Shown here: piece after piece, positions 24,648-33,339 of the stretch
How positions within the stretch are numbered: the first letter of the stretch is position 1
How the letters are laid out: each line of letters begins with the position of its first letter
Assembly (NCBI GenBank): GCA_002783205.1
Contig: PFEY01000015.1
Location: 1 to 43,866 of the forward strand
Source of the DNA: Rhodobacteraceae bacterium CG17_big_fil_post_rev_8_21_14_2_50_63_15
Lineage (GTDB): Bacteria > Pseudomonadota > Alphaproteobacteria > Rhodobacterales > Rhodobacteraceae
Length of the DNA stretch: 43,866 bases
Direction: 5' to 3'
The notes under the pieces: model-generated
Told to the model about the DNA's origin: nothing
The model's database searches: none
The model's input: only the letters and a program-made list of their open reading frames with translations
Made by a program: the position numbers and the translations under genes

Positions 24648-25013
24648 GTGGAAGAGATGCTGAGGGAATACCTTCCCATTCTGGTTTTGCTGGCCATCGC
24701 CATAGCACTTGGCCTGGTTCTCATCCTGGCCGCGGTGATCATCGCCGTGCGCAACCCGGACCCCGAGAAGGTCAGTGCCTATGAATGTGGTTTCAATGCC
24801 TTCGACGATGCTCGGATGAAATTCGATGTGCGCTTCTATCTGGTGTCGATCCTATTCATCATCTTCGACCTCGAGATTGCCATGCTCTTTCCCTGGGCTG
24901 TCGCCTTTCAGGACGTGAGCATGACGGCGTTCTGGTCAATGATGGTGTTTCTCGCCATTCTCACCGCCGGATTTGCCTATGAATGGCGCAAAGGAGCGAT
25001 GGAATGGGAGTGA
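24648..25013 (+). CDS. nuoA: NADH-quinone oxidoreductase subunit A
   Basis: The protein has 121 residues with a GTG start at 24648 behind AAAGGAG, giving (V/M)[12 protein letters not shown], the usual Rhodobacterales NuoA start; the ATG upstream lies in the leader hairpin. Three membrane helices are visible, with the conserved loop [12 protein letters not shown] between helices 1 and 2 and [18 protein letters not shown] in helix 2. NuoA sits at the junction of the membrane arm and the quinone site. It overlaps nuoB by ten bases. Confidence 0.96.
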   Translation: MEEMLREYLPILVLLAIAIALGLVLILAAVIIAVRNPDPEKVSAYECGFNAFDDARMKFDVRFYLVSILFIIFDLEIAMLFPWAVAFQDVSMTAFWSMMVFLAILTAGFAYEWRKGAMEWE

Positions 25014-25537
25014 CGACAGGCGCCAATTCTGCCGGCCCCGACCGCGAGGTTGCGACGCAGGCACTGAACCGGGATTTGCAGGACAAGGGATTCCTGCTGA
25101 CCTCGACCGAGGACATCATCAATTGGGCGCGCACCGGCAGCCTGCACTGGATGACCTTTGGGCTGGCCTGCTGTGCCGTCGAGATGATGCACACCGCCAT
25201 GCCGCGCTATGACGTGGAACGGTTCGGCTTTGCCCCGCGCGCCAGCCCCCGGCAGTCGGACGTGATGATCGTTGCGGGCACGCTGACCAACAAGATGGCC
25301 CCGGCGCTGCGCAAGGTCTATGACCAGATGCCAGAGCCGCGCTATGTGATCTCGATGGGGTCCTGCGCCAATGGCGGCGGCTATTATCATTACAGCTATT
25401 CGGTCGTGCGCGGCTGTGACCGGATCGTGCCGGTCGATATCTATGTGCCGGGATGTCCGCCGACCGCCGAGGCGCTGGTCTATGGCATCCTGCAATTGCA
25501 GCGCAAGATCCGGCGGACGGGGACGATTGCAAGATGA
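25004..25537 (+). CDS. nuoB: NADH-quinone oxidoreductase subunit B (cluster N2)
   Basis: The protein has 177 residues, with the ATG at 25004 preceded by AAGGAG inside nuoA. The ligands of [4Fe-4S] cluster N2 are all present: the tandem Cys56-Cys57 (LACCAVEMM), Cys121 (MGSCANGGG) and Cys151 ([10 protein letters not shown]). NuoB delivers electrons to quinone at the interface with NuoD. Its stop overlaps the nuoC start (ATGA). Confidence 0.97.
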   Translation: MGVTTGANSAGPDREVATQALNRDLQDKGFLLTSTEDIINWARTGSLHWMTFGLACCAVEMMHTAMPRYDVERFGFAPRASPRQSDVMIVAGTLTNKMAPALRKVYDQMPEPRYVISMGSCANGGGYYHYSYSVVRGCDRIVPVDIYVPGCPPTAEALVYGILQLQRKIRRTGTIAR

Positions 25538-26139
25538 GCAAGGCACTCAAGGAACTTGGCGGCTATCTCGAGGTCAAGCGCAACGATTGCGTGCTGGGCT
25601 GGGAGGTGGCGCACGACGAGCTGACAGTCGATGTTGCGCTCAGCAGCATCGTGGGACTGGTCGAGTTTCTCAAGACCGATCAAACCTGTGCCTTTTCCAC
25701 GCTGGTGGATATCACCGGCGTCGATTATCCGGAGCGGAGCAAGCGTTTCGACGTGGTCTATCACTTCCTCAGCATGTATCAGAACCAGCGCATCCGTTTG
25801 CGCGTGGCGGTGCGGGAGGAGGACATCGTTCCCTCGATCACCGAAGTTTATCCGGCGGCAGGGTGGTTCGAGCGAGAAGTCTTTGACATGTTTGGCATCC
25901 TCTTTTCCGGCCACCCGGACCTGCGCCGCATCCTGACCGATTACGGCTTTCGCGGGCATCCCCTGCGCAAGGATTTTCCGACCACGGGCTATGTCGAGGT
26001 GCGCTATGACGAGGCCGAGAAGCGCGTCGTTTACGAGCCTGTGAGCCTCGTGCAGGAATACCGTCAGTTCGAGTTCATGTCGCCATGGGAGGGTGCGCAT
26101 TACATTCTTCCGGGCGATGAGAAGGAGGGAACGAAATGA
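25534..26139 (+). CDS. nuoC: NADH-quinone oxidoreductase subunit C
   Basis: The protein has 201 residues starting in the nuoB stop (ATGA). The 30-kDa subunit signature is clear ([20 protein letters not shown], then [18 protein letters not shown]). It is separate from NuoD, unlike the fused NuoCD of Escherichia coli. It is a peripheral-arm structural subunit without cofactor. The stop overlaps the first ATG of the small membrane-protein gene. Confidence 0.96.
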   Translation: MSKALKELGGYLEVKRNDCVLGWEVAHDELTVDVALSSIVGLVEFLKTDQTCAFSTLVDITGVDYPERSKRFDVVYHFLSMYQNQRIRLRVAVREEDIVPSITEVYPAAGWFEREVFDMFGILFSGHPDLRRILTDYGFRGHPLRKDFPTTGYVEVRYDEAEKRVVYEPVSLVQEYRQFEFMSPWEGAHYILPGDEKEGTK

Positions 26140-26342
26140 TGGACGGCGGCTATGGCATGGGCGGCGGCGGTCTGGTCCTCATGCTGGTCTTTGCCGCGTT
26201 GATCGTCATTCCGTTCTGGCGGCTCTTGCCGAGATTCGGCATTCCGAACTGGGTAAGCCTGGTGGCGATCATTCCGCTAGGGGCGTTGATCCTGCTCTGG
26301 GTGATGGCCTTCCGCGACAAGCTTGACGGAGGACGTGGCTGA
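26136..26342 (+). CDS. Small membrane protein between nuoC and nuoD
   Basis: The protein has 68 residues, starting in the nuoC stop and ending in the nuoD start (TGATG). GAAGGAGGGAACG upstream is a strong ribosome-binding site. It has two hydrophobic segments (about residues 12-26 and 40-58) around a basic turn ([13 protein letters not shown]). No cofactor motif is present. I do not recognise a named family. Tight coupling on both sides suggests a role close to complex I, for example an accessory or assembly protein, but this is inference. Confidence 0.7.
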   Translation: MMDGGYGMGGGGLVLMLVFAALIVIPFWRLLPRFGIPNWVSLVAIIPLGALILLWVMAFRDKLDGGRG

Positions 26343-27562
26343 TGATGGACGGCACCAAATTCGAGGACGTGCTCACCGGCGAGCAGAAGATCCGCAATTT
26401 CAACATCAACTTCGGTCCGCAACACCCCGCAGCGCATGGTGTGTTACGGATGGTTCTGGAGCTAGACGGGGAAATCGTCGAGCGGGCCGATCCGCATATC
26501 GGTCTCTTGCACCGAGGAACCGAGAAATTGATGGAGAGCCGCACCTATCTCCAGAATCTGCCGTATTTCGATCGGCTGGATTACGTGGCGCCAATGAATC
26601 AGGAACACGCCTGGTGTTTGGCGATCGAGCGGCTGACTGGAACCCAAGTGCCGCGCCGGGCCTCTCTCATTCGGGTGCTCTATTGCGAGATCGGACGCAT
26701 CCTGAACCATCTTCTGAACGTCACCACGCAGGCGATGGATGTGGGCGCGCTGACCCCTCCGCTCTGGGGCTTTGAAGAGCGTGAAAAGCTGATGGTCTTT
26801 TATGAACGCGCCTGTGGCGCGCGTCTGCATGCGGCCTATTTCCGGCCCGGCGGAGTGCATCAGGATCTGCCATCCGAACTGATCGATGACATCGAGGCAT
26901 GGTCCAACGCATTTCCCTCTGTGCTCGATGACATCGACGGACTGCTGACCGAGAACCGGATCTTCAAGCAGCGTAATGCCGATATCGGCATTGTCAGCCA
27001 GCAAGAGGCGCTTGACTGGGGCTTTTCCGGGGTGATGGTGCGCGGCTCGGGCATGGCGTGGGATCTGCGTCGCGCGCAACCCTATGAATGTTATGATGAA
27101 TTTGACTTTCTCATCCCCGTGGGCAAGAACGGTGATTGCTATGATCGCTATCTCTGCCGGATGGAGGAGATGCGGCAATCCATCCGCATCATCCATCAGG
27201 CCATAGACAAGCTGCGTGCGCCCGAGGGTCAGGGAGATGTTCTGGCGCGCGGCAAGATCACGCCGCCGCCGCGAGCCGAGATGAAAACCTCGATGGAGGC
27301 GCTCATTCACCACTTCAAGCTCTATACTGAGGGTTTCCACGTGCCCCCGGGCGAGGTCTATGCCGCCGTCGAGGCCCCAAAGGGGGAGTTTGGCGTCTAT
27401 CTCGTGGCCGATGGCACCAATCGGCCCTATCGCGCCAAGCTGCGTGCGCCGGGCTACCTGCACTTGCAGGCGATGGATCACGTTGCCAAGGGCCATCAAC
27501 TGGCGGACGTGGCGGCGATCATCGGGTCGCTCGACGTGGTTTTTGGGGAGATTGACCGGTAA
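26342..27562 (+). CDS. nuoD: NADH-quinone oxidoreductase subunit D
   Basis: The protein has 406 residues with a start at 26342 (a second ATG follows immediately). The 49-kDa subunit hallmarks are [17 protein letters not shown] near the N-terminus (quinone-site His and its loop), [19 protein letters not shown] and the C-terminal [14 protein letters not shown]. It forms most of the quinone pocket with NuoB. The TAA stop overlaps the ATG of the next small ORF (TAATG). Confidence 0.97.
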   Translation: MMDGTKFEDVLTGEQKIRNFNINFGPQHPAAHGVLRMVLELDGEIVERADPHIGLLHRGTEKLMESRTYLQNLPYFDRLDYVAPMNQEHAWCLAIERLTGTQVPRRASLIRVLYCEIGRILNHLLNVTTQAMDVGALTPPLWGFEEREKLMVFYERACGARLHAAYFRPGGVHQDLPSELIDDIEAWSNAFPSVLDDIDGLLTENRIFKQRNADIGIVSQQEALDWGFSGVMVRGSGMAWDLRRAQPYECYDEFDFLIPVGKNGDCYDRYLCRMEEMRQSIRIIHQAIDKLRAPEGQGDVLARGKITPPPRAEMKTSMEALIHHFKLYTEGFHVPPGEVYAAVEAPKGEFGVYLVADGTNRPYRAKLRAPGYLHLQAMDHVAKGHQLADVAAIIGSLDVVFGEIDR

Positions 27563-27924
27563 TGGTGCTGAGCGGTCTTGTCACGGTGCTGTCTGGCGCG
27601 GGGGTTTTGGTGACGGGGCTTCTGTCGGTCCTGTTCCTGCGCGATCCGGTGGCGGGTATGGCCGCAACCGCGCATCGGCTGGAGCGTTTGCCGCAGGTCA
27701 TGGCAAATCGCTATGGTGCGATGTTCGCACTGGCGCTTGCTGCGACGCTTTACGGCGATCTCAAGGTGATTGCCCTGCTCTTTGCGACCTTTGCCTATAT
27801 GGGGTTCAGCGATGCCTGGATTTATGGGCGGGCCGGATCTGGCATTGCCAAACATGTCGGCGCGGGGAGTGCGGCGCTGATCGTGGTCTTGGTCGCGGTA
27901 CTGGCAATGGGGTGGCCTGCATGA
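27562..27924 (+). CDS. Small four-helix membrane protein between nuoD and nuoE
   Basis: The 120-residue hydrophobic protein overlaps nuoD by one base and the next gene by four (ATGA). About four membrane segments are visible (residues 3-25, 50-66, 67-85 and 97-118), with a polar loop LRDPVAGMAATAHRLERLP. The FLRDP...NRYGAMFALALA...FSDAW layout is reminiscent of DUF4267-like proteins, but I am not certain. There are no cysteines or cofactor motifs. It is probably cotranscribed and translationally coupled with nuo. Confidence 0.65.
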   Translation: MVLSGLVTVLSGAGVLVTGLLSVLFLRDPVAGMAATAHRLERLPQVMANRYGAMFALALAATLYGDLKVIALLFATFAYMGFSDAWIYGRAGSGIAKHVGAGSAALIVVLVAVLAMGWPA

Positions 27925-28673
27925 GGGCGGCCGTTATCAGCCTCTTGTTGATCCTGCCGGGGGTCGGGCACGCGCAGGCTGTGCCGGTGGGGCGCATTGA
28001 GGGGTTTGTTGCGGTGATGGCCGAGCATGGATGTCGCATGTCGCCCTATCAGGCAGATTTGGTGATGCCCGAGGCGGGCTATGCGGACAAGGCCGAAACC
28101 AAGGCGATTACCGAATATCTGATCGGAGAAAGTCGGGCGCGCATTCTCGATGGACAACTGGTGGTCTTTGGCGGGGCCTGCGGCGGCAAGCTGGACTATT
28201 CCGGGCGCGAACGGTTCTTCGCTGCTTTGGCGGATAATGGCTGTGTGATGACAATCGACGAGGCTCGGGTGATGCTCCCGGATGTGGGCGTCGAGATGAC
28301 CGAAGTTCAGATTCTGATGGACAAGATGCTTCGGATGTCCGAACTGCGCCTGTCCGAGGACGAACGAACGGTTGTTCTGGAGCAGGGACTTTGCGAGCGG
28401 TTTCAGGGCCTGTCAGGAGAAATGAAGGCCAATGTCTCTGGGTCTGGCGTCGATCCGCGTAGCGCCGAAGATCTGAGGGCGGATTTTCTCGCCTTCATGG
28501 CCAAGGCCAACTGCGAGATGAGCCGGACACTGGCGGATCATGAGCTGCCGACCGCAGGGTTTGACGTGCGCGCCTTGCGCCCCGTCATCGCCAAGATGAT
28601 TGTCAGCGGTGAGGCCACACTGAACGCCGAGGATGACACGTTGAGAATTTCAGAGGAGTTGTGTGCCCGATGA
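27921..28673 (+). CDS. Secreted protein with three repeats of a two-cysteine domain
   Basis: The protein has 250 residues starting in the previous stop. A signal peptide (MRAAVISLLLILPGVGHAQA) directs it to the periplasm. The rest is three diverged copies of one domain. Each begins with a helix ending in a Cys-x-Met motif (GCRM with Cys38, GCVM with Cys108, NCEM with Cys198) and ends with a second Cys (Cys87, Cys158, Cys248), with spacings of 49, 50 and 50 residues. Each pair probably forms a disulfide. Cys158 is followed by a short linker before repeat 3. The following lipoprotein carries a fourth copy. I recognise no named family, and the function is unknown. Confidence 0.72.
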   Translation: MRAAVISLLLILPGVGHAQAVPVGRIEGFVAVMAEHGCRMSPYQADLVMPEAGYADKAETKAITEYLIGESRARILDGQLVVFGGACGGKLDYSGRERFFAALADNGCVMTIDEARVMLPDVGVEMTEVQILMDKMLRMSELRLSEDERTVVLEQGLCERFQGLSGEMKANVSGSGVDPRSAEDLRADFLAFMAKANCEMSRTLADHELPTAGFDVRALRPVIAKMIVSGEATLNAEDDTLRISEELCAR

Positions 28674-28951
28674 TCCGCAAAGTTGTCTTTTCGTCCGCTG
28701 GCCTTGCTTTGGCCACCGCCTGTTCACTGCCTCCACAGGGCGTGAGCCCGCAGCAACTGGCGCTCTATGATGCCGCAGCGGCGAGCGTCGGCTGCACCAT
28801 GGTGAGCGAGTCGGACTATCTGGCGGCCGAGCTTCAGACCGGACTCAGCCGTCAGCAATTGCTTGACATCACCGCCTACAAACTGTCCTCCGGCGCGGCT
28901 GAACGGCTGCCGGGCGGGGGCGTGAAACTGACCAAAGGAGCCTGTGCCTGA
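28670..28951 (+). CDS. Lipoprotein with one copy of the two-cysteine domain
   Basis: The protein has 93 residues; the ATG at 28670 overlaps the previous stop and has GAGGAG upstream. The lipobox ATAC with lipidated Cys18 predicts a membrane-anchored lipoprotein. The mature part has Cys42 in GCTM and Cys92 in KGACA, a spacing of 50 residues, the same as the three repeats of the gene before it. It is therefore a single-domain relative that probably acts with it. nuoE starts three bases after its stop region. Confidence 0.7.
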   Translation: MIRKVVFSSAGLALATACSLPPQGVSPQQLALYDAAAASVGCTMVSESDYLAAELQTGLSRQQLLDITAYKLSSGAAERLPGGGVKLTKGACA

Positions 28952-28953
28952 GA

Positions 28954-30138
28954 ATGCTACGTCGTCTGTATCACGAGCAGCCTGAAAGCTTTGCCTTCAC
29001 GCCCGCCAATCTGGCCTGGGCGGAGGGTCAGATCAGCAAGTATCCCGAAGCGCGGCAAGCGAGTGCCATTATTCCCTTGCTGTGGCGCGCGCAGGAACAG
29101 GAGGGCTGGCTCAGTCGTCCGGCGATCGAGCATGTCGCCGACATGCTGGGGATGGATTACATCCGGGCGCTCGAAGTGGCGACGTTCTATTTCATGTTCC
29201 AGTTGCAGCCAGTGGGAAGCGTGGCGCATTTCCAGATCTGCGGCACCCTGACCTGCATGATCTGTGGGGCCGAGGATCTGATTGGTGTCTGCAAGGCCAA
29301 GATTGCACCCAACGCTTTTGAATTGTCGCCCGATGGCAAGTTTTCATGGGAAGAAGTCGAATGTCTGGGCGCCTGTGCCAACGCGCCGATGGCGCAGATT
29401 GGCAAGGATTATTACGAAGATCTGACGTCCGAACGCTTTGCCGAAATCATCGACGAGTTGGCAGCGGGCAAATTGCCGGTGCCGGGGCCGCAGAACGGGC
29501 GCTATGCCGCCGAGCCGAAATCAGGATTGACCACGCTGAAGGAATTCGAGAGCGGGCGCGCGCAGTATAATGGCAGCGTGCAGCGCGCGGTCGAGCTCGG
29601 CGATACCGTGAAACGCATTGACGGGACCGAAGTGCCGCTCGCAACGCTGTGGCGCGCGCGGGGCGCCAACCACCGCCCTGCCGCCGGTTCGGTCAAGCTG
29701 AACGAGACACCCGTGCAAGCCGCGCCAAAGTCGGCGATCCCGAGCAGTGTTCAGGCCGCCCCCGAGTCACGGGCAGAAGCGGTCGGCAAATCCAAGACCC
29801 GGCCCGCGAAGGCAGCGACACCGGAGCCGATCAAGGCCGCAACTGTGCCAAGCAAGAAGCCGAAGATTCTCAAGTCGGCCCGCAAATCGGGTGCCGATGA
29901 TCTGAAGCTGATCAAGGGTGTCGGACCGAAACTTGAGAAGATGTTGCACAATATGGGGTTTTTCCATTTCGATCAGGTGGCGGCCTGGACGCAAGGAGAG
30001 GTCAGTTGGGTTGATGAGAACCTAGAGGGATTCAAGGGGCGGGTCAGCCGCGACAATTGGGTTGAGCAGGCAGGATTGCTGGCACAGGGCAAGGAGACCG
30101 AGTTTTCCGCCCGGGCCAAGAAGGGTAAGGTTGACTGA
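28954..30138 (+). CDS. nuoE: NADH-quinone oxidoreductase subunit E with C-terminal helix-hairpin-helix-like extension
   Basis: The protein has 394 residues, far longer than the roughly 160-240 of most NuoE proteins. Residues 1-175 are canonical, with [2Fe-2S] N1a ligands Cys96, Cys101, Cys137 and Cys141 (CGTLTC and CLGAC). Residues 180-310 are an Ala/Pro/Lys-rich linker. Residues 315-373 form a domain starting [16 protein letters not shown], whose IKGVGPK core resembles a helix-hairpin-helix turn. A long NuoE is known in Rhodobacterales, so this is a lineage trait and not an assembly error. The next gene carries a close copy of the extension. Confidence 0.93.
   Translation: MLRRLYHEQPESFAFTPANLAWAEGQISKYPEARQASAIIPLLWRAQEQEGWLSRPAIEHVADMLGMDYIRALEVATFYFMFQLQPVGSVAHFQICGTLTCMICGAEDLIGVCKAKIAPNAFELSPDGKFSWEEVECLGACANAPMAQIGKDYYEDLTSERFAEIIDELAAGKLPVPGPQNGRYAAEPKSGLTTLKEFESGRAQYNGSVQRAVELGDTVKRIDGTEVPLATLWRARGANHRPAAGSVKLNETPVQAAPKSAIPSSVQAAPESRAEAVGKSKTRPAKAATPEPIKAATVPSKKPKILKSARKSGADDLKLIKGVGPKLEKMLHNMGFFHFDQVAAWTQGEVSWVDENLEGFKGRVSRDNWVEQAGLLAQGKETEFSARAKKGKVD
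29896..30072 (+). repeat. Helix-hairpin-helix-like domain repeat, copy in nuoE
   Basis: It encodes NuoE residues 315-373. The protein aligns without gaps to residues 167-225 of the next gene, with 44 of 59 positions identical by hand, and the DNA is also recognisably similar (for example the GGTTCAAGG-GGGTCAG-CGCGACAA stretches). This points to duplication or gene conversion. Confidence 0.75.
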
Positions 30139-30173
30139 ATACGCCTGAGTGAGAACCACGGGGGAAAATTGTC

Positions 30174-30914
30174 ATGTCTGATACATCGAAACTGAGTACT
30201 TGCCAGATTGTGTGCTGGGGGCTTTCGGCGCTTGTGGGCCTGTTTGTGATGTGGTCCACAAGCGGGGCGGCAGGTGTTCTGGCGGCGCTGCTTCTGGGAT
30301 GTGCCTCTGCGGTGTTTTTCGGGCTTGTGGTCACTGGTTTGGTCTGCACCGGCTACCGACCGGGAGATCGCGGGATCGCAGCCGAGGACGTGAAGGCGAA
30401 ACTCCGGGAAGTGACGGGGATTACCGGTTACAAGGCCCCTGATGTCCCTGTGAGCCCTGCCGTGACGGTGACGTCCGCGCCGGAGGTGGCGACCCCTCAG
30501 CCGGCAAGTGTCAAATCCGACACATTGCTGCAGGGCGAAGCAGAACTGGCGGCGCGCAAGGGAACATGGAGTTATGAAGGGGACGCGGCCAGGACAGAGA
30601 CAAAACCGCCGCTGGACTCGAATACGGGCACGCGCCCCGTTTCATTGAGCGCGCCCAAGGACGGACAGGCGGACGATCTCAAGCTGATCAAGGGGGTCGG
30701 CCCGAAACTGGAAAGGCTCTGCCATGAATTGGGTTTTTACCATTTTGACCAGATTGCCGGCTGGGGGCCCGCCGAGGTGGCATGGGTCGATGACAACCTC
30801 ACCGGGTTCAAGGGCCGGGTCAGTCGCGACAACTGGGTCGCGCAGGCAAAAAGCCTTGCGGCGGGTGGAACAACAGAGTTTTCGAGACGTGTCGGCAACG
30901 GGGAAGTAAACTGA
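30174..30914 (+). CDS. Two-helix membrane protein with the NuoE-type C-terminal domain
   Basis: The protein has 246 residues, starting 35 bases after nuoE. Two membrane helices (about residues 12-30 and 33-58) form an N-terminal hairpin. A long polar Ala/Pro/Thr-rich linker follows, then the [16 protein letters not shown] domain at residues 167-225. That domain matches NuoE 315-373 at 44 of 59 positions. The protein may tether the same partner, perhaps NuoE or a nucleic acid, to the membrane next to complex I. Both ideas are inference from the shared domain. Confidence 0.72.
   Translation: MSDTSKLSTCQIVCWGLSALVGLFVMWSTSGAAGVLAALLLGCASAVFFGLVVTGLVCTGYRPGDRGIAAEDVKAKLREVTGITGYKAPDVPVSPAVTVTSAPEVATPQPASVKSDTLLQGEAELAARKGTWSYEGDAARTETKPPLDSNTGTRPVSLSAPKDGQADDLKLIKGVGPKLERLCHELGFYHFDQIAGWGPAEVAWVDDNLTGFKGRVSRDNWVAQAKSLAAGGTTEFSRRVGNGEVN
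30672..30848 (+). repeat. Helix-hairpin-helix-like domain repeat, copy in the membrane protein
   Basis: This is the second copy of the 59-residue domain described at 29896-30072, with conserved [12 protein letters not shown] near its end. Confidence 0.75.
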
Positions 30915-30923
30915 AGAAGATGC

Positions 30924-31148
30924 ATGATGCCGCAGAGAGACGAAGAGATTTCACGCAAGGGGCGGTTCGCCGCGTTGGTGATTTCGGGCACGGCGGTGTT
31001 CTGGATCGTCGCGACGCTGCTTGGCGGGCAAATGGGGCTGGACAACCGGACGCGGGCGCTGTTCGACCTGATGGCATTGGCAGGGTTCGTTTGGGCCCTT
31101 GTCCTGATCTACAAAATCTGGCGCGCACGTCAGAGCAATCAGAGGTAA
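30924..31148 (+). CDS. DUF5337 small membrane protein
   Basis: The protein has 74 residues with two membrane helices (about residues 15-34 and 48-66), a basic N-terminus ([15 protein letters not shown]) and a basic tail ([12 protein letters not shown]). The ARKGR...GTAVFWI...[23 protein letters not shown] pattern (shown in parts) fits DUF5337, which I recall as a Rhodobacteraceae family in nuo operons. It starts nine bases after the previous stop and ends four bases before nuoF. The function is unknown. Confidence 0.68.
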   Translation: MMPQRDEEISRKGRFAALVISGTAVFWIVATLLGGQMGLDNRTRALFDLMALAGFVWALVLIYKIWRARQSNQR

Positions 31149-31152
31149 CGGG

Positions 31153-32451
31153 ATGCTGAAAGACGAAGACCGTATCTTTACCAACATTTACGGTATGCAT
31201 GATCGCAGCCTCAGGGGGGCGATGGCCCGCGGGCATTGGGATGGCACGGCGACCATCATCCAAAACGGGCGTGATTGGATTGTCACTCAGATGAAGGCGA
31301 GCGGGTTGCGCGGCCGTGGCGGCGCGGGGTTTCCGACCGGGTTGAAATGGTCTTTCATGCCCAAGGAAAGCGATGGACGGCCCTCTTATCTGGTGGTCAA
31401 TGCCGACGAATCCGAACCCGGCACCTGCAAGGACCGCGAGATCATGCGTCATGAACCGCATACCTTGATCGAAGGGTGCCTGATTGCCAGTTTCGCGATG
31501 GGGGCGCATGCGTGCTACATCTACATTCGCGGCGAATACATTCGCGAGAAAGAGGCGCTTCAGGCTGCGATCGACGAGGCGTATGAGGCCGGACTGGTGG
31601 GGCGCAATGCCTGCAAAACCGGCTGGGATTTCGACATTTACCTGCATCACGGGGCCGGTGCGTATATCTGTGGCGAAGAAACCGCGCTGCTTGAAAGCCT
31701 CGAGGGCAAGAAGGGCATGCCGCGGATGAAGCCGCCCTTCCCGGCGGGGGCAGGTCTCTATGGCTGCCCGACCACGGTCAACAACGTCGAAAGCATCGCC
31801 GTGGTGGCCACGATCCTCCGGCGGGGGCCGGAATGGTTTGCAGGCTTTGGCCGGCCCAACAATTCGGGAACCAAGTTGTTTGCGATCTCCGGCCATGTAA
31901 ATAATCCATGTGTGGTCGAAGAGGCCATGTCGATCCCCTTTGAGGAACTGATCGAGAAGCATTGCGGCGGGATTCGCGGCGGCTGGGACAATCTCCAGGC
32001 GGTCATTCCCGGCGGATCTTCGGTGCCTTGCGTGCGGGCCGAGAACATCCGCGGCGCGATCATGGATTTTGATTATCTTCAAAAGGATCTGCGTTCGGGA
32101 CTTGGCACGGCGGCGGTGATCGTGATGGATCAGTCCACCGACATCATCAAGGCGATCTGGCGGCTGTCAAAGTTCTACAAGCACGAAAGCTGTGGCCAAT
32201 GCACCCCGTGTCGCGAGGGCACCGGCTGGATGATGCGGGTGATGGACCGACTGGTGCGCGGCGAGGCCGAGGTCGAGGAGATCGACATGCTCTTCGAGGT
32301 CACAAAGCAGGTGGAGGGCCACACGATCTGCGCCCTTGGCGATGCGGCGGCCTGGCCGATTCAGGGCCTGATCCGCAATTTTCGAGACGAGATCGAAGAC
32401 CGGATCAAGGCAAAACGCATGAGGCGTGTGAGTGCGGTGGCAGCGGAATGA
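31153..32451 (+). CDS. nuoF: NADH-quinone oxidoreductase subunit F (FMN, NADH, cluster N3)
   Basis: The protein has 432 residues. The NADH/FMN glycine-rich motif [10 protein letters not shown] lies at 54-63, the second flavin loop [14 protein letters not shown] at 83-96, and [4Fe-4S] N3 ligands Cys347, Cys350, Cys353 and Cys393 are all present ([19 protein letters not shown]). NuoF oxidises NADH and passes electrons to NuoG via N3. The stop overlaps the start of the lipoprotein gene (ATGA). Confidence 0.97.
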   Translation: MLKDEDRIFTNIYGMHDRSLRGAMARGHWDGTATIIQNGRDWIVTQMKASGLRGRGGAGFPTGLKWSFMPKESDGRPSYLVVNADESEPGTCKDREIMRHEPHTLIEGCLIASFAMGAHACYIYIRGEYIREKEALQAAIDEAYEAGLVGRNACKTGWDFDIYLHHGAGAYICGEETALLESLEGKKGMPRMKPPFPAGAGLYGCPTTVNNVESIAVVATILRRGPEWFAGFGRPNNSGTKLFAISGHVNNPCVVEEAMSIPFEELIEKHCGGIRGGWDNLQAVIPGGSSVPCVRAENIRGAIMDFDYLQKDLRSGLGTAAVIVMDQSTDIIKAIWRLSKFYKHESCGQCTPCREGTGWMMRVMDRLVRGEAEVEEIDMLFEVTKQVEGHTICALGDAAAWPIQGLIRNFRDEIEDRIKAKRMRRVSAVAAE

Positions 32452-32804
32452 TTGATTTATCGCGGATCTGCCGTCGCGCCGGGCTTGTTCTGGTGGTGAT
32501 CGGCGTGATGGCCGGTTGCACCGAGCGCAAGGAGCGTGTGCTCTTTGACGGTGTCTATTATCCGCCAAAGAGCCGGGCAGAAAAACAGGATCAACGCAAT
32601 TTCACCGCATCGGTGAGCCGGGCCAATCGCGGGATCGAAGGGGCGCAAAAGGCGGCAGTGCATGAAGCAACGCGCTACTGTCTTGAGAACTTTGGCACGT
32701 CGGAGATCGATTGGAGGGGCGTGCCGGAAGGCAGTGAAGGCCCGCTTTTTGCAAGATCCGGGGATCGGGTCTCTGTGTCGGGACGATGCGCGATATGGCG
32801 TTAA
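32448..32804 (+). CDS. Lipoprotein of unknown function after nuoF
   Basis: The protein has 118 residues beginning in the nuoF stop. The lipobox MAGC places lipidated Cys24 after a hydrophobic signal segment. The mature part has only two further cysteines, Cys78 ([10 protein letters not shown]) and Cys114 (SGRCAIWR), a likely disulfide. The middle is polar and partly helical ([15 protein letters not shown]). No family is recognised. It differs in sequence from the Cys-x-Met domain proteins before nuoE but shares the one-pair design. Confidence 0.68.
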   Translation: MIDLSRICRRAGLVLVVIGVMAGCTERKERVLFDGVYYPPKSRAEKQDQRNFTASVSRANRGIEGAQKAAVHEATRYCLENFGTSEIDWRGVPEGSEGPLFARSGDRVSVSGRCAIWR

Positions 32805-32831
32805 GGAGTTTGATATCAAGAGATTGGGGCG

Positions 32832-32850
32832 CCTGCTATTGCATAGCAGG
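32832..32850 (+). other. Perfect hairpin in the nuo operon
   Basis: CCTGCTAT (32832-32839) and ATAGCAGG (32843-32850) form an eight-pair stem with a TGC loop, flanked by GGCG and GAGCGC that could extend it. It is in the only sizeable gap (about 124 bases) of this part of the operon. No T-run follows, so an attenuator, RNA-processing site or regulatory DNA palindrome is more likely than a terminator. Confidence 0.5.
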
Positions 32851-32928
32851 GAGCGCGATTCCCATCTGCCCGGCAGATGAGCGTGCTGCCGTGGCCGCTC
32901 CCTGTTTCGAGATGAAAGGACGACTTCC

Positions 32929-33333
32929 ATGCGCATGATCCTGTCTTTTTCCTTCACCCTCTTGATGAGCGGAACTGCTGCCATCGCGAGCGCCGGATCG
33001 TTGGCACAAGAGACCGAGATCAATCAGGGTCTGTTCCATATTTCGGTGGCAGACGAGATTCGCAAGCGGTGCGATGTGATATCCCCGCGGCTCTTTATAG
33101 CGATCACCTACATGGAAAGTCTGAAGAAAGAAGCCCTGCGGCGCGGCTACAGCGACGCCGAAATTGATCGATACGTTCACGACAAGACGGAAAAGGCCAA
33201 GATGCGCGCCCGCAGTGACGCATATATACGCGAGCAGGGGGCAGAGCCGAATGACGGACCGAGCCTGTGCATTCTGGGCCTGAGGGAAATCGAGATGAAG
33301 AGCCCGATTGGCGCGCTTCTAAAAGCAAGGTGA
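32929..33333 (+). CDS. DUF5333 secreted protein
   Basis: The protein has 134 residues, with the ATG at 32929 preceded by AAAGGA. The signal peptide ends near SLAQ (residue 26). The mature part is mostly helical, with VADEIRKRCDVISPRLFIAI, a YMESLKKEALRRGYSDAEID segment (quoted in part: EALRRGYSDAEID) and a late SLCILGL, giving one Cys pair (Cys48, Cys114). This fits DUF5333 of Rhodobacteraceae as I remember it. It lies six bases before nuoG. Its role is unknown. Confidence 0.7.
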   Translation: MRMILSFSFTLLMSGTAAIASAGSLAQETEINQGLFHISVADEIRKRCDVISPRLFIAITYMESLKKEALRRGYSDAEIDRYVHDKTEKAKMRARSDAYIREQGAEPNDGPSLCILGLREIEMKSPIGALLKAR

Positions 33334-33339
33334 AGTAGC

